Assembly: GCF_000718785.1 (NCBI RefSeq)
Contig: NZ_JOCA01000024.1
Span: forward strand, 62,001 to 126,000
Direction of reading: 5' to 3'
Length of the DNA: 64,000 nucleotides
From: Streptomyces sp. NRRL WC-3626
GTDB lineage: Bacteria > Actinomycetota > Actinomycetes > Streptomycetales > Streptomycetaceae
Part shown: positions 48,552 to 57,596 of the stretch, piece after piece
Position numbering within the stretch: the stretch's first letter is position 1
How the letters are laid out: each line of letters starts with the position of its first letter
Notes under the pieces: model-generated
Database searches by the model: none
Told to the model about the DNA's origin: nothing
Seen by the model: only the letters and a program-made list of their open reading frames with translations
Program-made: the position numbers and the translations under genes

Positions 48552-50678
48552 TTATCGCGCGTGGGCCTGGAGGAGGAGCAGGGCTATGTCGTCGTCCAGG
48601 CGGTTGGGCATGTCCGTGGCGTGTTGGATCAGGGCGTCGGCCAGGTCGTTCAGGGGGAGGTCGCCCAGGGAGGTGAGACGGCGGCACAGGTCGGCCACCG
48701 AGTCCTCGAAGTCGGTGTCCGGGGATTCCACCAGGCCGTCGGTGTAGAGGACGAGCAGCGAGCCGGGGGGAAGCGCGACCTCCGTCGACGGATACGCCGC
48801 CGACGCGTCGATGCCCAGCAGCGGGCCGCCGGCCAGGTCCAGCACCCGCACCTGGCCGTCCGGCCTGCGCAGCAGCGGCGGCGGATGACCCGCGCGGGAC
48901 ATCACGGCCCGCCCGCGCCCGGGATCGAGCCGCAGATACAGACAGCTGGCGAACAGCTCCGAACCCAGTTCCAGCAGCAGCCGGTTGGTGCTGCGCATCA
49001 CCTCCTCCGGCGGCTGCCCGACGGCCGTGTACGCGCGCACCGCGGTACGGACCTGCCCCATCAGCCCGGCCGCCGTCACGTTGTGTCCCTGGACGTCCCC
49101 GATCACCGCCGCCGCCGTCCCCTGCGCCGCCGCCAGGTCGTAGAAGTCGCCGCCGATCTCCATGCCCTGCATGGCCGGCAGATAGCGGGCCGCGGACTCG
49201 ATGCCGGGCAGCGACGGCAGCGTGCGCGGCAGCAGCGCCTCCTGCAGCCCGTGGGCGAGCCGGTGCTTGGCGTCGTACAGCAGGGCCCGTTCCAGTGCCT
49301 GGGCGATGAGGCCCGCCAGATTGGTGAGCACCGTCCGCTCCTCCGTCGGGAAGGGGTGCGGTGCCGCGTAGGAGAGTACACACGTCCCGACCGGCCGCCC
49401 CGACGCGATCAGCGGCAGATACGCCCACGCCGCGAACGCAGACGGATTCAGCACCAGCGCCGGATACAGCCGCTCGACCTCCGCCCGGCTCTCGAAGAAG
49501 GCGGGCACCCCCGTCCGCAGCACCTGGCTGCCCGGGGTCGGCTCCGACAGGGGCATCCCGTCGAACCGTTCCACGACCCGCGGATCCTCGTACCCCTGGT
49601 GCCCCAGCACCCTCAGCCGGCCCGCGCGGGACCCGAGGACCACCAGCCCCTGGCTGCCCACCGCCGGCGCGATCTCCTCCGCCACCAGCTGCACCACGTC
49701 CTGCACCCCGACCGCCTCGGTCAGCGCCCCGGCCAGGCTCAGCACCTGGGTGATGGTGACCAGCCGCGGCTGCCCCCGCCCGGGCCGCGGCGCCGCACGG
49801 TCCAGCTCCGCCGCCGGCCGGGCCCGGCTGATCCGCACACTGAGCCCGGTCGTACTCGGATAGAGCCGGAACGACAGCCAGGTGTCCGGCGGGCGCAGCG
49901 CGACGAACGAGGTGACGTGCTGACTGAACAGCGCGGCCCGGTACCGGTCCTCGTACGTCGGATCGTTCAGCCAGGGCACCGTCGCCCACATCTGGGCACC
50001 GAGCAGCCGGTTCACCGGAACCTCCAGCAGCTCCGCGGCGGCGGCGTTGGCGAAGCCGACCCGCCCGTGCAGATCGAGCGAGCACAGCCCGTACGGCAGC
50101 CGGGCCACCATCCGGGCCGCCTCCACCGTGCCGAGCGTGCCGGCCATGCCGCCCACCAGCGGCGCCGCCAGCAGATCCGGTTCCGGCGCCAGCGGCAGGC
50201 TCTGCTCGGCCGCCCGCTCCAGCCGTACCGCGAGCCGGTCACAGGCCGCGCTCAGATGATCGCGCTCCCAGTCGGACAGTTCCGGCGGATGCGTGCCGGG
50301 CCAGGTCACGAAGACGGCGCCGTACGCCCTCGTCGGCGTCGCCACCGGCAGCGCGGCCAGTGAGAAGGGATACGGCAGCGCCATCGCGATCCGCGGATAG
50401 TGGCGGGCCATCTCCTCCTCGCCGCCCACCCAGACGAGCCGCCGTTCGCGCACCGCGTCGGAGACCGGGATCGGCGCGTTCAGCCCCACTCGCTCCCACG
50501 GGGCCGCGAAGGCGCGGGGCAGCCCGGCCATCACCGCCATCTCCAGCACCGGCTGGTCCGGCGAGAGCAGATACACCGCGCCGGAGTGCGCGTGCACCTC
50601 GTCCATCATCGACGCCAGCGTCAGCGACAGCAGCGGGCGGCCGACCGGCGCCCGCGCGGACGACTGCCCCTCGGACAC
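48552..50678 (-). CDS. GAF-PAS-GAF-SpoIIE serine phosphatase (no ATPase domain)
   Basis: The GTG at 50678 follows GAGGAGG, giving 708 residues. An N-terminal GAF-like domain (LLSLTLASMMDEVHAHSGAV) is followed by PAS (about 200-300), a second GAF (about 320-470) and a SpoIIE/PP2C domain (GIESAARYLPAMQGMEIGGD, VIGDVQGHNVTAAG, LVLYTDGLVESP, DDDIALLLLQ). The metal-binding Asp residues are present. It probably dephosphorylates a STAS anti-sigma antagonist in response to a small ligand or redox signal. A second SpoIIE gene diverges 145 bases away. Confidence 0.88.
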   Translation of the reverse strand: MSEGQSSARAPVGRPLLSLTLASMMDEVHAHSGAVYLLSPDQPVLEMAVMAGLPRAFAAPWERVGLNAPIPVSDAVRERRLVWVGGEEEMARHYPRIAMALPYPFSLAALPVATPTRAYGAVFVTWPGTHPPELSDWERDHLSAACDRLAVRLERAAEQSLPLAPEPDLLAAPLVGGMAGTLGTVEAARMVARLPYGLCSLDLHGRVGFANAAAAELLEVPVNRLLGAQMWATVPWLNDPTYEDRYRAALFSQHVTSFVALRPPDTWLSFRLYPSTTGLSVRISRARPAAELDRAAPRPGRGQPRLVTITQVLSLAGALTEAVGVQDVVQLVAEEIAPAVGSQGLVVLGSRAGRLRVLGHQGYEDPRVVERFDGMPLSEPTPGSQVLRTGVPAFFESRAEVERLYPALVLNPSAFAAWAYLPLIASGRPVGTCVLSYAAPHPFPTEERTVLTNLAGLIAQALERALLYDAKHRLAHGLQEALLPRTLPSLPGIESAARYLPAMQGMEIGGDFYDLAAAQGTAAAVIGDVQGHNVTAAGLMGQVRTAVRAYTAVGQPPEEVMRSTNRLLLELGSELFASCLYLRLDPGRGRAVMSRAGHPPPLLRRPDGQVRVLDLAGGPLLGIDASAAYPSTEVALPPGSLLVLYTDGLVESPDTDFEDSVADLCRRLTSLGDLPLNDLADALIQHATDMPNRLDDDIALLLLQAHAR

Positions 50679-50823
50679 GCCGACCACCTCCTCGCCCGGC
50701 CGCGCCACCGGTCCCGGGACCAATCTCCCCCCTGCCGGGCCGTCCCGCACGGCGAACGCCGGGCGGAGGAGCCATGGCGCCGAACGCGCACAGGGGCTGC
50801 GCTGCTGTCCTATAAGCGCTGTA

Positions 50824-53277
50824 ATGGCCAACGTGGTCAGTGAGGGCGCTGCGGGACGCAGCACGAGAACGCCGCGTGCGGAAGGCGCCCTGAGGATGAT
50901 CACGGCCGACCAGGGGTCACCCGAAAGGGTGCGCCGGATCCTGGAACAGGCCCTCGTCTTCGCGGGCGCCGTGTTCGCCGCCGTGTTCCGGCCCGGCGCG
51001 GACGGCGAACCGCTGTATCTGGCGGAGTCCGCCGGTGTGCCGCGGACCCTGTGCGGAGTGGGGGACAGCTACCCCGTCGCCGGCGGCGACCCGGTGGCCG
51101 AGGCGCACCGCGGGCGGCCGGTGTGGCTGGAACCGGACGACCCCGCCGCGCCGCCCTCGGCATGGCGCGCGACCGGCGGCGGCCTCTTCCTGGCGGCCCT
51201 GCCCGTACGCGGCGACGGCGGCTGCCTGCTCGCGGTCGCCGAGCGCGCCTTCGACTCCGAGGACCGTGCCTGCCTCGGCCTTGTCGCCGACGCCCTCGCC
51301 CTCCCCGCGCCGCCCGCCTCCGCCGACGGCGCCGGCCTGCTGCCCGGCGGCTTCAGCCTCGCCATGGACACCGGGCGGGTCCGGGTCGGCGAGGACATCC
51401 TGGAACTGTTCGGCCTCGACCCGGACGAGTTCGACGGACGGGTGGAGACGCTGCTCGGCCTGACGGTGCCGGAGGACCTGCCCTCGCTGATGTCCGTCGT
51501 CGAGGCCGACCACATGACGATCGGCGACCGTGAACTGGAGTTCCGGGTGCTCCAGCCCGACGGCCCGCCCAAGTGGCTCCGGCTGCGCGGCCGGCTGGTG
51601 CACGGCGGCGAGGGGCGCCCACCCCGGCTGGTGGGCTTCGTCGCCGACGCCTCCACACTGCGCTCCGAGATCACGGACGTGGCCCGCGTCCAGCGGCTCG
51701 CCGCCGCCCTCGCCACCGCGGTCACCGTCCGTGACGTCGGCAAGGCCGTGGTCGCCGCGCTGCGCAGACCGCTGCGGGCCGACCGGATCGCCCTCGCCGA
51801 GCTGGAGGGCGAACGGCTGGTCGTCACCGTCCTCGACCCGCCGGAACCCGAGGCCTGGCCGGAGCTGTGGCGCGCGGAGTGGCGCGGCGAGTGGCCCGAC
51901 GCGCCGGTGCGCACTATGCCCACCCTCGCCGCCGCCCTGCGCGAGGGCCGCGCCCGGATCTGGCCGGCGGGCTCCCCGCTGGAGACCGCGCTCGCCGAGG
52001 TCGGCCCCGGCGGCCTGGCCATGCTGCCGCTGCCCGCCGGGAACCGGATAGCGGGCGCCTGTCTGATCGGCTGGGACACCCCGCACGACTTCGGCCCCGA
52101 CGAACGGGCCCTGCTCACCGCAGCCGCCGGTCTCGCCGGACAGGCCCTGATGCGGGCCCGCGCCTTCGACGCGGAACACGAACTGGTCGGCATGCTCCAG
52201 CGCCAGCTGCTGCCGCGCCGGCTGCCCCAGCTGCCCGGCGCGGTCGCCGTCGCCCGCTATCTCCCCAGCACGGCCGGCCTGGAACTCGGCGGCGACTGGT
52301 ACGACGTGATCCCGCTGCCCGACAACCACGTCGCCCTCGTCATCGGCGACGTCCAGGGCCACAGCGCCGGCGCGGCGACCCTCATGGGCCAGATGCGCAC
52401 CGCGCTGCGCGCCTATGCCGTCGAGGGCCATCCCCCGGACGTGGTGGTGTCCCACGCCAACCGGCTCCTCATGGACATGGAGACCGACCTCTTCGCGACC
52501 TGTTGCTATGTCGACATCGACATGGAGGAGGGCTTCGCCTGGTGCGTCCGCGCCGGCCATCTGCCGCCGGTGCTGCGGTACCCCGACGGCCGCACCGAGA
52601 TCGCGGAGGCCGAGGGCGGCCCCCCGCTCGGCGTGGTGCGGCAGAGCGACTTCCCCATGAGTCCGCTCCGGCTCCAGCCCGGCACACTGGTCGCGCTCAC
52701 CACGGACGGTCTGGTCGAGTCACCCGAGTCCGACATCGACGAGGGCATGTTCCGCTTCGCCCGGCAGCTGGCCGCCACCGACCCCGCCGACCTCGGACCC
52801 GTCGCGGACGACCTGCTCGGCAAGGCCCCGCGCAGCGACGACGTCGCCCTGCTGCTGATGCGCTACGACGGCATGACCTCGCGCCCCCTGCGGGAGAGCT
52901 GGACGGTGTGGCGGGTGCCCCAGGCGGTCGGGCACGCCCGCCGCTTCACCCGGCGCACCCTGCGCTCCTGGGGCGTGACCGCGGACATCGACGCCGCGCT
53001 GCTCATCGTCTCCGAACTGGTCACCAACGCCCTGGTGCACACCGACGGCCAGGTCCGGCTCGACATCACCCTCGTCAACGACCGGCTGCGCCTCGCGGTC
53101 GCCGACGCCTCGCCCCGCACCCCCGCGAAACCCACCAGCATCGGCTGGGAGGCCACGGGCGGGCGGGGCATCCTCCTCGTCGAGGCGGTCTCGGCCGGCT
53201 GGGGAACCCTCCCGGTCAGCGGCGGCAAACAGGTGTGGGCGGAGTTCGTACTGCGGCCCCCGCACGGCGACACCTGA
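50824..53277 (+). CDS. GAF-PAS-GAF-SpoIIE phosphatase with C-terminal ATPase domain
   Basis: The ATG at 50824 follows TATAAG (50811-50816) by seven bases, compatible with a leaderless transcript; an ATG at 50896 is the alternative. The 817 residues contain a GAF-like domain, a PAS domain (about 175-280), GAF (about 285-440) and SpoIIE/PP2C (LELGGDWYDVIPL, VIGDVQGHSAGAATLMGQM, LTTDGLVESPESD, DDVALLLMR). A HATPase with N-box ELVTNALVH closes the protein. It joins phosphatase and anti-sigma-kinase functions and shares its PP2C layout with the divergent neighbour, suggesting duplication. Confidence 0.88.
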   Translation: MANVVSEGAAGRSTRTPRAEGALRMITADQGSPERVRRILEQALVFAGAVFAAVFRPGADGEPLYLAESAGVPRTLCGVGDSYPVAGGDPVAEAHRGRPVWLEPDDPAAPPSAWRATGGGLFLAALPVRGDGGCLLAVAERAFDSEDRACLGLVADALALPAPPASADGAGLLPGGFSLAMDTGRVRVGEDILELFGLDPDEFDGRVETLLGLTVPEDLPSLMSVVEADHMTIGDRELEFRVLQPDGPPKWLRLRGRLVHGGEGRPPRLVGFVADASTLRSEITDVARVQRLAAALATAVTVRDVGKAVVAALRRPLRADRIALAELEGERLVVTVLDPPEPEAWPELWRAEWRGEWPDAPVRTMPTLAAALREGRARIWPAGSPLETALAEVGPGGLAMLPLPAGNRIAGACLIGWDTPHDFGPDERALLTAAAGLAGQALMRARAFDAEHELVGMLQRQLLPRRLPQLPGAVAVARYLPSTAGLELGGDWYDVIPLPDNHVALVIGDVQGHSAGAATLMGQMRTALRAYAVEGHPPDVVVSHANRLLMDMETDLFATCCYVDIDMEEGFAWCVRAGHLPPVLRYPDGRTEIAEAEGGPPLGVVRQSDFPMSPLRLQPGTLVALTTDGLVESPESDIDEGMFRFARQLAATDPADLGPVADDLLGKAPRSDDVALLLMRYDGMTSRPLRESWTVWRVPQAVGHARRFTRRTLRSWGVTADIDAALLIVSELVTNALVHTDGQVRLDITLVNDRLRLAVADASPRTPAKPTSIGWEATGGRGILLVEAVSAGWGTLPVSGGKQVWAEFVLRPPHGDT

Positions 53278-53349
53278 GGCGGCCGGGTGTTTGTCCCGCG
53301 CCGCGCAGGGGACCCGCAGCGCAGTGGAAGAGAAGGAAGATGATGCGTT

Positions 53350-53523
53350 GTGAACTCGGAGATCGTTGACCGGCCCCGGACCCGCCGGGCGGAGACCGGC
53401 TGGGCACGAGCCCGGCGGCTGCGCGGCAAGGACCCGCTGCGGACCTGCCTGCCCGCCATGGACCGCGGTACGACGCCCACCACCCCGAACGCGGAGGAGA
53501 ACATCGTCAGGGGTGAGGACTAG
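53350..53523 (+). CDS. Possible small basic protein
   Basis: A 57-codon frame opens at a GTG ten bases after AAGGAAG and ends at TAG. The product is basic in its first half (DRPRTRRAETGWARARRLRG) and acidic at the end (NAEENIVRGED). It has no recognised domain. It lies 73 bases after the SpoIIE gene on the same strand and ends before strong hairpins. It may be a real small gene or chance. Confidence 0.35.
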   Translation: MNSEIVDRPRTRRAETGWARARRLRGKDPLRTCLPAMDRGTTPTTPNAEENIVRGED

Positions 53524-53586
53524 CCCTACCGCGAGAGGACCCCCCGCCCCGGCCCGGGACCGGAATCCCGCTCGGCACACTCACAT

Positions 53587-53617
53587 CCCGTGGGACGGAC
53601 ACCACCGCTCCCACGGG
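53587..53617. terminator. Hairpin in the SpoIIE-CoxG convergent gap
   Basis: CCCGTGGGA (53587-53595) pairs perfectly with TCCCACGGG (53609-53617) across 13 bases. It lies 63 bases after the possible small gene. Confidence 0.55.
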
Positions 53618-53667
53618 ACTCCGTCTGCTCGGTCCCGCGTCGCCGGCGGACCGCCACCGCGCATGAG

Positions 53668-53704
53668 GTCCGGGCCGCTTCGTGTCGGTGGAAGCGGCCC
53701 GGAC
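53668..53704. terminator. Strong terminator between converging operons
   Basis: GTCCGGGCCGCTTC (53668-53681) and GAAGCGGCCCGGAC (53691-53704) form a perfect 14-bp stem with a 9-base loop. It lies 81 bases past the CoxG stop and can end transcription from both sides. The rest of the 507-base gap (53278-53784) holds no recognisable gene beyond the small frame at 53350. Confidence 0.75.
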
Positions 53705-53784
53705 GCTGTGAGTAGACGCGCGATCAACGGACCTCCTTCCCACGATCGAAGGTGATACCGGCCGACTACCCCCTCGCGCCGGAC

Positions 53785-54417
53785 TCACACACCCGTTCCC
53801 CCGCTCCTCCCGCGGCCGCGCAGCCACCTCCGTATCCGTACGGCCGACGCGGCCACGACGAGCACGGCGGCGACGGCGGCGGCCGCCCGCTTCGCGACCG
53901 GCACCCCGGCCGTGCGCAGCAGGTCGAGAGGTTCCTCGGGCGCGGGTCCGGCGGCCTCAGCGACGGCGGCCGGCCTCTCCGCCAGACGCTCCGAGAGACA
54001 CGCGGCGAACTGGCCGATGATCCGCTCACCCACCTCGGCCAGCACCCCGCGCCCGAACTGCGCCGGCCGGCCGGTCACCGTCAGATCGGTCCGCACCGAC
54101 ACCGCCGTGACACCGTCCCGCCCGCTCAGCGTGCCCGTCACCCTGGCACGGGCCGTGCCCTGCCCCCGTACCTCCCGCCCGCTCGCCACCAGCACCAGGC
54201 GGTACGCCGACTCGTCCCGCTCCTCGAAGACGGCCGTGCCCCTGTAGGTCACGGTGACCGGACCCACCTTGACCTTCACCGAACCGGTCACCGTCCTGTC
54301 GTCGAACTCCTCGACGGTCGCCCCCGGCAGACACGGCGCGACCCGCTCGATGTCGAGGAACGCCCGCCAGGCGTCGTCGACCGGGACGGGGACGGTGAAC
54401 TCGTGGCGCAGTTCCAT
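53785..54417 (-). CDS. CoxG-like SRPBCC protein with membrane anchor
   Basis: The 210-residue protein opens MELRHEFTVPVPVDDAWRAF, the START/SRPBCC-fold beginning of CoxG (carbon monoxide dehydrogenase subunit G family), with VAPCLPGATVEE as the typical following motif. A Pro/Ala linker leads to one C-terminal membrane helix (AAAAVAAVLVVAASAVRI) and a basic tail. In CO-oxidising bacteria CoxG ties the enzyme to the membrane and quinone pool. It is the last gene of the seven-gene hydroxylase operon, 13 bases after XdhC. Confidence 0.87.
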   Translation of the reverse strand: MELRHEFTVPVPVDDAWRAFLDIERVAPCLPGATVEEFDDRTVTGSVKVKVGPVTVTYRGTAVFEERDESAYRLVLVASGREVRGQGTARARVTGTLSGRDGVTAVSVRTDLTVTGRPAQFGRGVLAEVGERIIGQFAACLSERLAERPAAVAEAAGPAPEEPLDLLRTAGVPVAKRAAAAVAAVLVVAASAVRIRRWLRGRGRSGGTGV

Positions 54418-54430
54418 GACTTCCTCCTCG

Positions 54431-55540
54431 TCAGACGACCGGAGGGGCGGGATGGACCGCCCCCTCGGTCACGGTCAGCGGCGCACCCGAGCCACCCCAG
54501 CGCAGCGCGACGATCTCGGCGGCCACGGACACGGCCACCTCCTCGGGCGTACGGGCGCCGAGGTCGAGCCCCACCGGCGAGCGCAGCCGGGACAGCTCCC
54601 GCTCGGTGAGACCGGCCTCGACCAGGCGCTCCATCCGGTCCGTGTGGGTGCGGCGGCTGCCCATCGCACCGATGTACGCGGCCGGCCGGCGCAGCGCCTC
54701 GGTCAGCAGCGGCACATCGAACTTGGGGTCGTGGGTGAGCACGCAGACGACCGTGCGCTCGTCGGTCCCCGTCTCGCGCAGATGGCGGTGCGGCCAGTCG
54801 ACGACCACCTCGACACCGTCCGGGAAGCGCCGCGGAGTGGCGAAGACGGGGCGGGCGTCGCAGACGGTGACCCGGTAGCCCAGGAAGACCCCGATGCGGG
54901 CCACGGCCGCCGCGTAGTCGATGGCGCCGAAGACCAGCATGCGCGGCGGCGGCGCGAAGGACTGCAGGAACACCTCCACGGCGTCCTCGCGTCGCTGCCC
55001 CCGTGGCCCGTAGTGGCGCAGTCCGGTGGCGCCGAGGGCGAGTTCACCGCGCGCGTCGGCGGTGACGGCCGCGTCCAGACCGGTCGTGCCCAGTCCGCCC
55101 GCGACCCGGTCCGGCCAGACGGCGAGGACGGCGCCGCGCGGCGCGGGCCCTTCCGTGACCGTCGCCACGGTCACCGGTTCTCCCGCGGCGACCGACTCCG
55201 CGACGGCCCCGAAGGCCGGGTCGAGGGCGGGCGTGACCGGACGCACGAGGAGGGTGATCTCGCCGCCGCAGGTGAGCCCGACCGCGAACGCGTCCTCGTC
55301 GCTGTAGCCGAAGGTCTCCAGGCGGGCCTCGCCGTCGGCGACGGCCTCCCGCGCCAGTTCGAACACCGCGCCCTCGACACAGCCGCCGGACACGCTGCCC
55401 GCCACCTCGTCGTCCGGTCCGACGGCCATCGCCGCCCCCGGATCGCGCGGCGCGCTGCGGCTCACCCGGACGACCGTCGCCAGACCGAACGGCTCCCGCG
55501 CCGCGTACCAGCGGCCGAGCACCGGAAGAATGTCACGCAC
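54431..55540 (-). CDS. XdhC/CoxF-family molybdenum-cofactor maturation protein
   Basis: The 369-residue protein opens MRDILPVLGRWYAAREPFGL. It contains the XdhC/CoxI signature GSVSGGCVEGAVFELA, a Rossmann-like C-terminal half (LVFGAIDYAAAVARIGVFLG, VCVLTHDPKFDVPLL) and YIGAMGSRRTHTDRM. XdhC proteins bind molybdenum cofactor, promote its sulfuration and insert it into hydroxylases. It overlaps the VWA gene by eight bases. Confidence 0.9.
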   Translation of the reverse strand: MRDILPVLGRWYAAREPFGLATVVRVSRSAPRDPGAAMAVGPDDEVAGSVSGGCVEGAVFELAREAVADGEARLETFGYSDEDAFAVGLTCGGEITLLVRPVTPALDPAFGAVAESVAAGEPVTVATVTEGPAPRGAVLAVWPDRVAGGLGTTGLDAAVTADARGELALGATGLRHYGPRGQRREDAVEVFLQSFAPPPRMLVFGAIDYAAAVARIGVFLGYRVTVCDARPVFATPRRFPDGVEVVVDWPHRHLRETGTDERTVVCVLTHDPKFDVPLLTEALRRPAAYIGAMGSRRTHTDRMERLVEAGLTERELSRLRSPVGLDLGARTPEEVAVSVAAEIVALRWGGSGAPLTVTEGAVHPAPPVV

Positions 55541-56699
55541 GTCCCGCTCCTTCCCCGGGGCCGCTTCCCCGCACCACCGCCGCCAGCCGTTCCAGCGCCG
55601 CCGGACTGTGCCCCTCGACGAACGCGTCCACGCTCGGCAGCGCCGCCGCCATCCCGGCGGCCAGGGGCGCGTACCCGGGCCGGGCCTTGAGCGGATTGGC
55701 CCAGATCACCCGGTGCGCCAGCCTGTGCAACTGTCGCATCCGGCCGGCGAGCAGCTCCGGATCACCACGCTCCCACCCGTCCGACAGCAGCACCACCACC
55801 GCGCCCCGCGCCATCCCGGGCCGGCCCCAGCGCGCCAGGAACACGTCCAGCAGCTCACCGAGCCGGGTGCCCCCGCGCCAGTCGGGCACGGCCCGCGCGA
55901 CCGCGGCCATCGCGAGATCCGGGTCCCGGCGGGCCAGCTCCCCGGTCACCCGGGTGAGACGCGTACCGATGGTGAACACCTCGGTGCGCGGCCCGCGCGC
56001 GGCGGCGTGCGCGAAACGCAGCAGCGCGTCCGCGTACGGCGCCATCGACCCGCTGACGTCCACGAGCAGCACCACCCGGCGGGGCCGCCGCGCCCGCACC
56101 CGGTGCCGCAGCCGTACCGGCTCGCCGCCGCCGCGCAGCAGTTCCCGCACCGTCCGCCGCGGATCGACCTCCCCGCGCCGTGCCGGCCGCCGCCGCGCGG
56201 ACACCCGGACCGGTCCGCGCAGCGCGAGGGCGGCCAGCAGCCGCCGCACCTGCTCGCGCTCGGCGGGGCTCAGTGCGGCGAAGTCCCGCCGGCGCAGGAC
56301 GTCGGCGGAGGCGGCCAGGGCCGCGAGCCGGGGCGTACGGTCATCTCGGCCGGCGGGAGTGCCCGGCCCGGTCCGCGCGTCCCGCGGTACCGGCCGCAGG
56401 CGCGGCGGGGGAGCGGCGGCCCCGGGGCGGACGTCCGGCGGTTCCCCGGCGCCGAAACACGCGGCGAAGACCCGCTCGTACCGCTCCAGGTCGTCCGGGC
56501 TCCCGCACAGTGTCAGCCGGCCGGCCGCGTACACGTCCGCCCGCACCCCCGGCCGCAGCACGTCCACGGCACGCAGGAACGCGTGCACCCGCTCGCTGCT
56601 CGCGTCGACCCCGGCGCCGCGCAGCGCGCGCGCGAACCCGAGGAGTGCGGCCACGGCGTCAGGCCGCCGCGCACGCCCCCGCGCGCCCACGCCGGTCAC
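55533..56699 (-). CDS. CoxE-like VWA-domain protein
   Basis: A GTG at 56699 overlaps the MoxR stop (GTGA), giving 388 residues. The C-terminal von Willebrand A domain has the MIDAS motif LLVDVSGSM and a later VVLLSDGWERGD. The N-terminal half is Arg/Ala-rich and helical (RRRDFAALSPAEREQVRRLL). CoxE partners the MoxR-type ATPase CoxD in assembling the metal centre of CO-dehydrogenase-like enzymes. Confidence 0.88.
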   Translation of the reverse strand: MTGVGARGRARRPDAVAALLGFARALRGAGVDASSERVHAFLRAVDVLRPGVRADVYAAGRLTLCGSPDDLERYERVFAACFGAGEPPDVRPGAAAPPPRLRPVPRDARTGPGTPAGRDDRTPRLAALAASADVLRRRDFAALSPAEREQVRRLLAALALRGPVRVSARRRPARRGEVDPRRTVRELLRGGGEPVRLRHRVRARRPRRVVLLVDVSGSMAPYADALLRFAHAAARGPRTEVFTIGTRLTRVTGELARRDPDLAMAAVARAVPDWRGGTRLGELLDVFLARWGRPGMARGAVVVLLSDGWERGDPELLAGRMRQLHRLAHRVIWANPLKARPGYAPLAAGMAAALPSVDAFVEGHSPAALERLAAVVRGSGPGEGAGRA

Positions 56700-57553
56700 A
56701 CCTCCAGCCCCGCCAGCACCGCGCCGAAGTCCAGCCCCCGCGCCCGCTCGGCGTCCTCCCGGTACTTCAGCACCGACCCCAGCGTCGCCACCGCCAGCGC
56801 CGGATCGACCTCGCCGGCCCCCAGCACGTCCAGGGCGCGCGCCCAGTCGATCGTCTCCGCCACCCCCGGCGGCTTGACCAGATCCTCCGCCCGCAGCGTC
56901 TGCACCAGGGCCGTCACCTGCGCGGCCAGCCGTCGCGACACCTCCGGCAGCCGCCGCCGTACGACGGCCAGCTCGCGATCGAAGTCGGGATGGCCGAACC
57001 AGTGGTACAGACATCGCCGCTTCAGCGCGTCGTGCACCTCACGGGTGCGGTTCGAGGTGAGGACCACCACGGGCGGAACCTCGGCCCGGACGGTGCCCAG
57101 CTCCGGGATCGTCACCGAGAACTCCGACAGCAGCTCCAGCAGGAACGCCTCGAACTCGTCGTCCGCGCGGTCGACCTCGTCCACGAGGAGCACGCACGGA
57201 GAGGTCTCCAGCGCCCGCAGCAGCGGCCGGGCGAGCAGGAACCGGCGGTCGTACAACTCGCCCTCCAGCAGCGCCGGATCACTCACCCCGGCCGCCTCGG
57301 CTGCCCGCAGCCGCAGCAGCTGACGCGGGAAGTCCCAGTCGTACAGGGCCTGCGAGGCGTCGATGCCCTCATGGCACTGCAGGCGGATCAGGGGGGCGCC
57401 GAGCATCTCGGCGAGGGCGGACGCGAGCGCCGTCTTACCGGTGCCCGCGTCGCCCTCGCAGAACACCGGCCGGTGCAGCCGCAGGGCCAGGAAACAGGCG
57501 ATCGCCAGTCCCTCGTCGACGAGGTACCCCGTCTCCTCCAGACGCGCCCGCAC
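56696..57553 (-). CDS. MoxR/CoxD-family AAA+ ATPase
   Basis: The 285-residue protein starts at a GTG, the only in-frame start, 43 bases after the medium-subunit stop. Walker A is CEGDAGTGKTAL, Walker B is CVLLVDEVDRADDEF, and sensor 1 lies in VVLTSNRTREV. DWDFPRQLLRLRAAE is typical of MoxR. CoxD-type ATPases remodel the apo-enzyme during insertion of sulfur and metal. It acts with the VWA protein encoded by the overlapping downstream gene. Confidence 0.9.
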   Translation of the reverse strand: MRARLEETGYLVDEGLAIACFLALRLHRPVFCEGDAGTGKTALASALAEMLGAPLIRLQCHEGIDASQALYDWDFPRQLLRLRAAEAAGVSDPALLEGELYDRRFLLARPLLRALETSPCVLLVDEVDRADDEFEAFLLELLSEFSVTIPELGTVRAEVPPVVVLTSNRTREVHDALKRRCLYHWFGHPDFDRELAVVRRRLPEVSRRLAAQVTALVQTLRAEDLVKPPGVAETIDWARALDVLGAGEVDPALAVATLGSVLKYREDAERARGLDFGAVLAGLEV

Positions 57554-57596
57554 CTGTGCCGGGCCACCCGGCCACTCCTGTCCGGCGATGAGCCCC

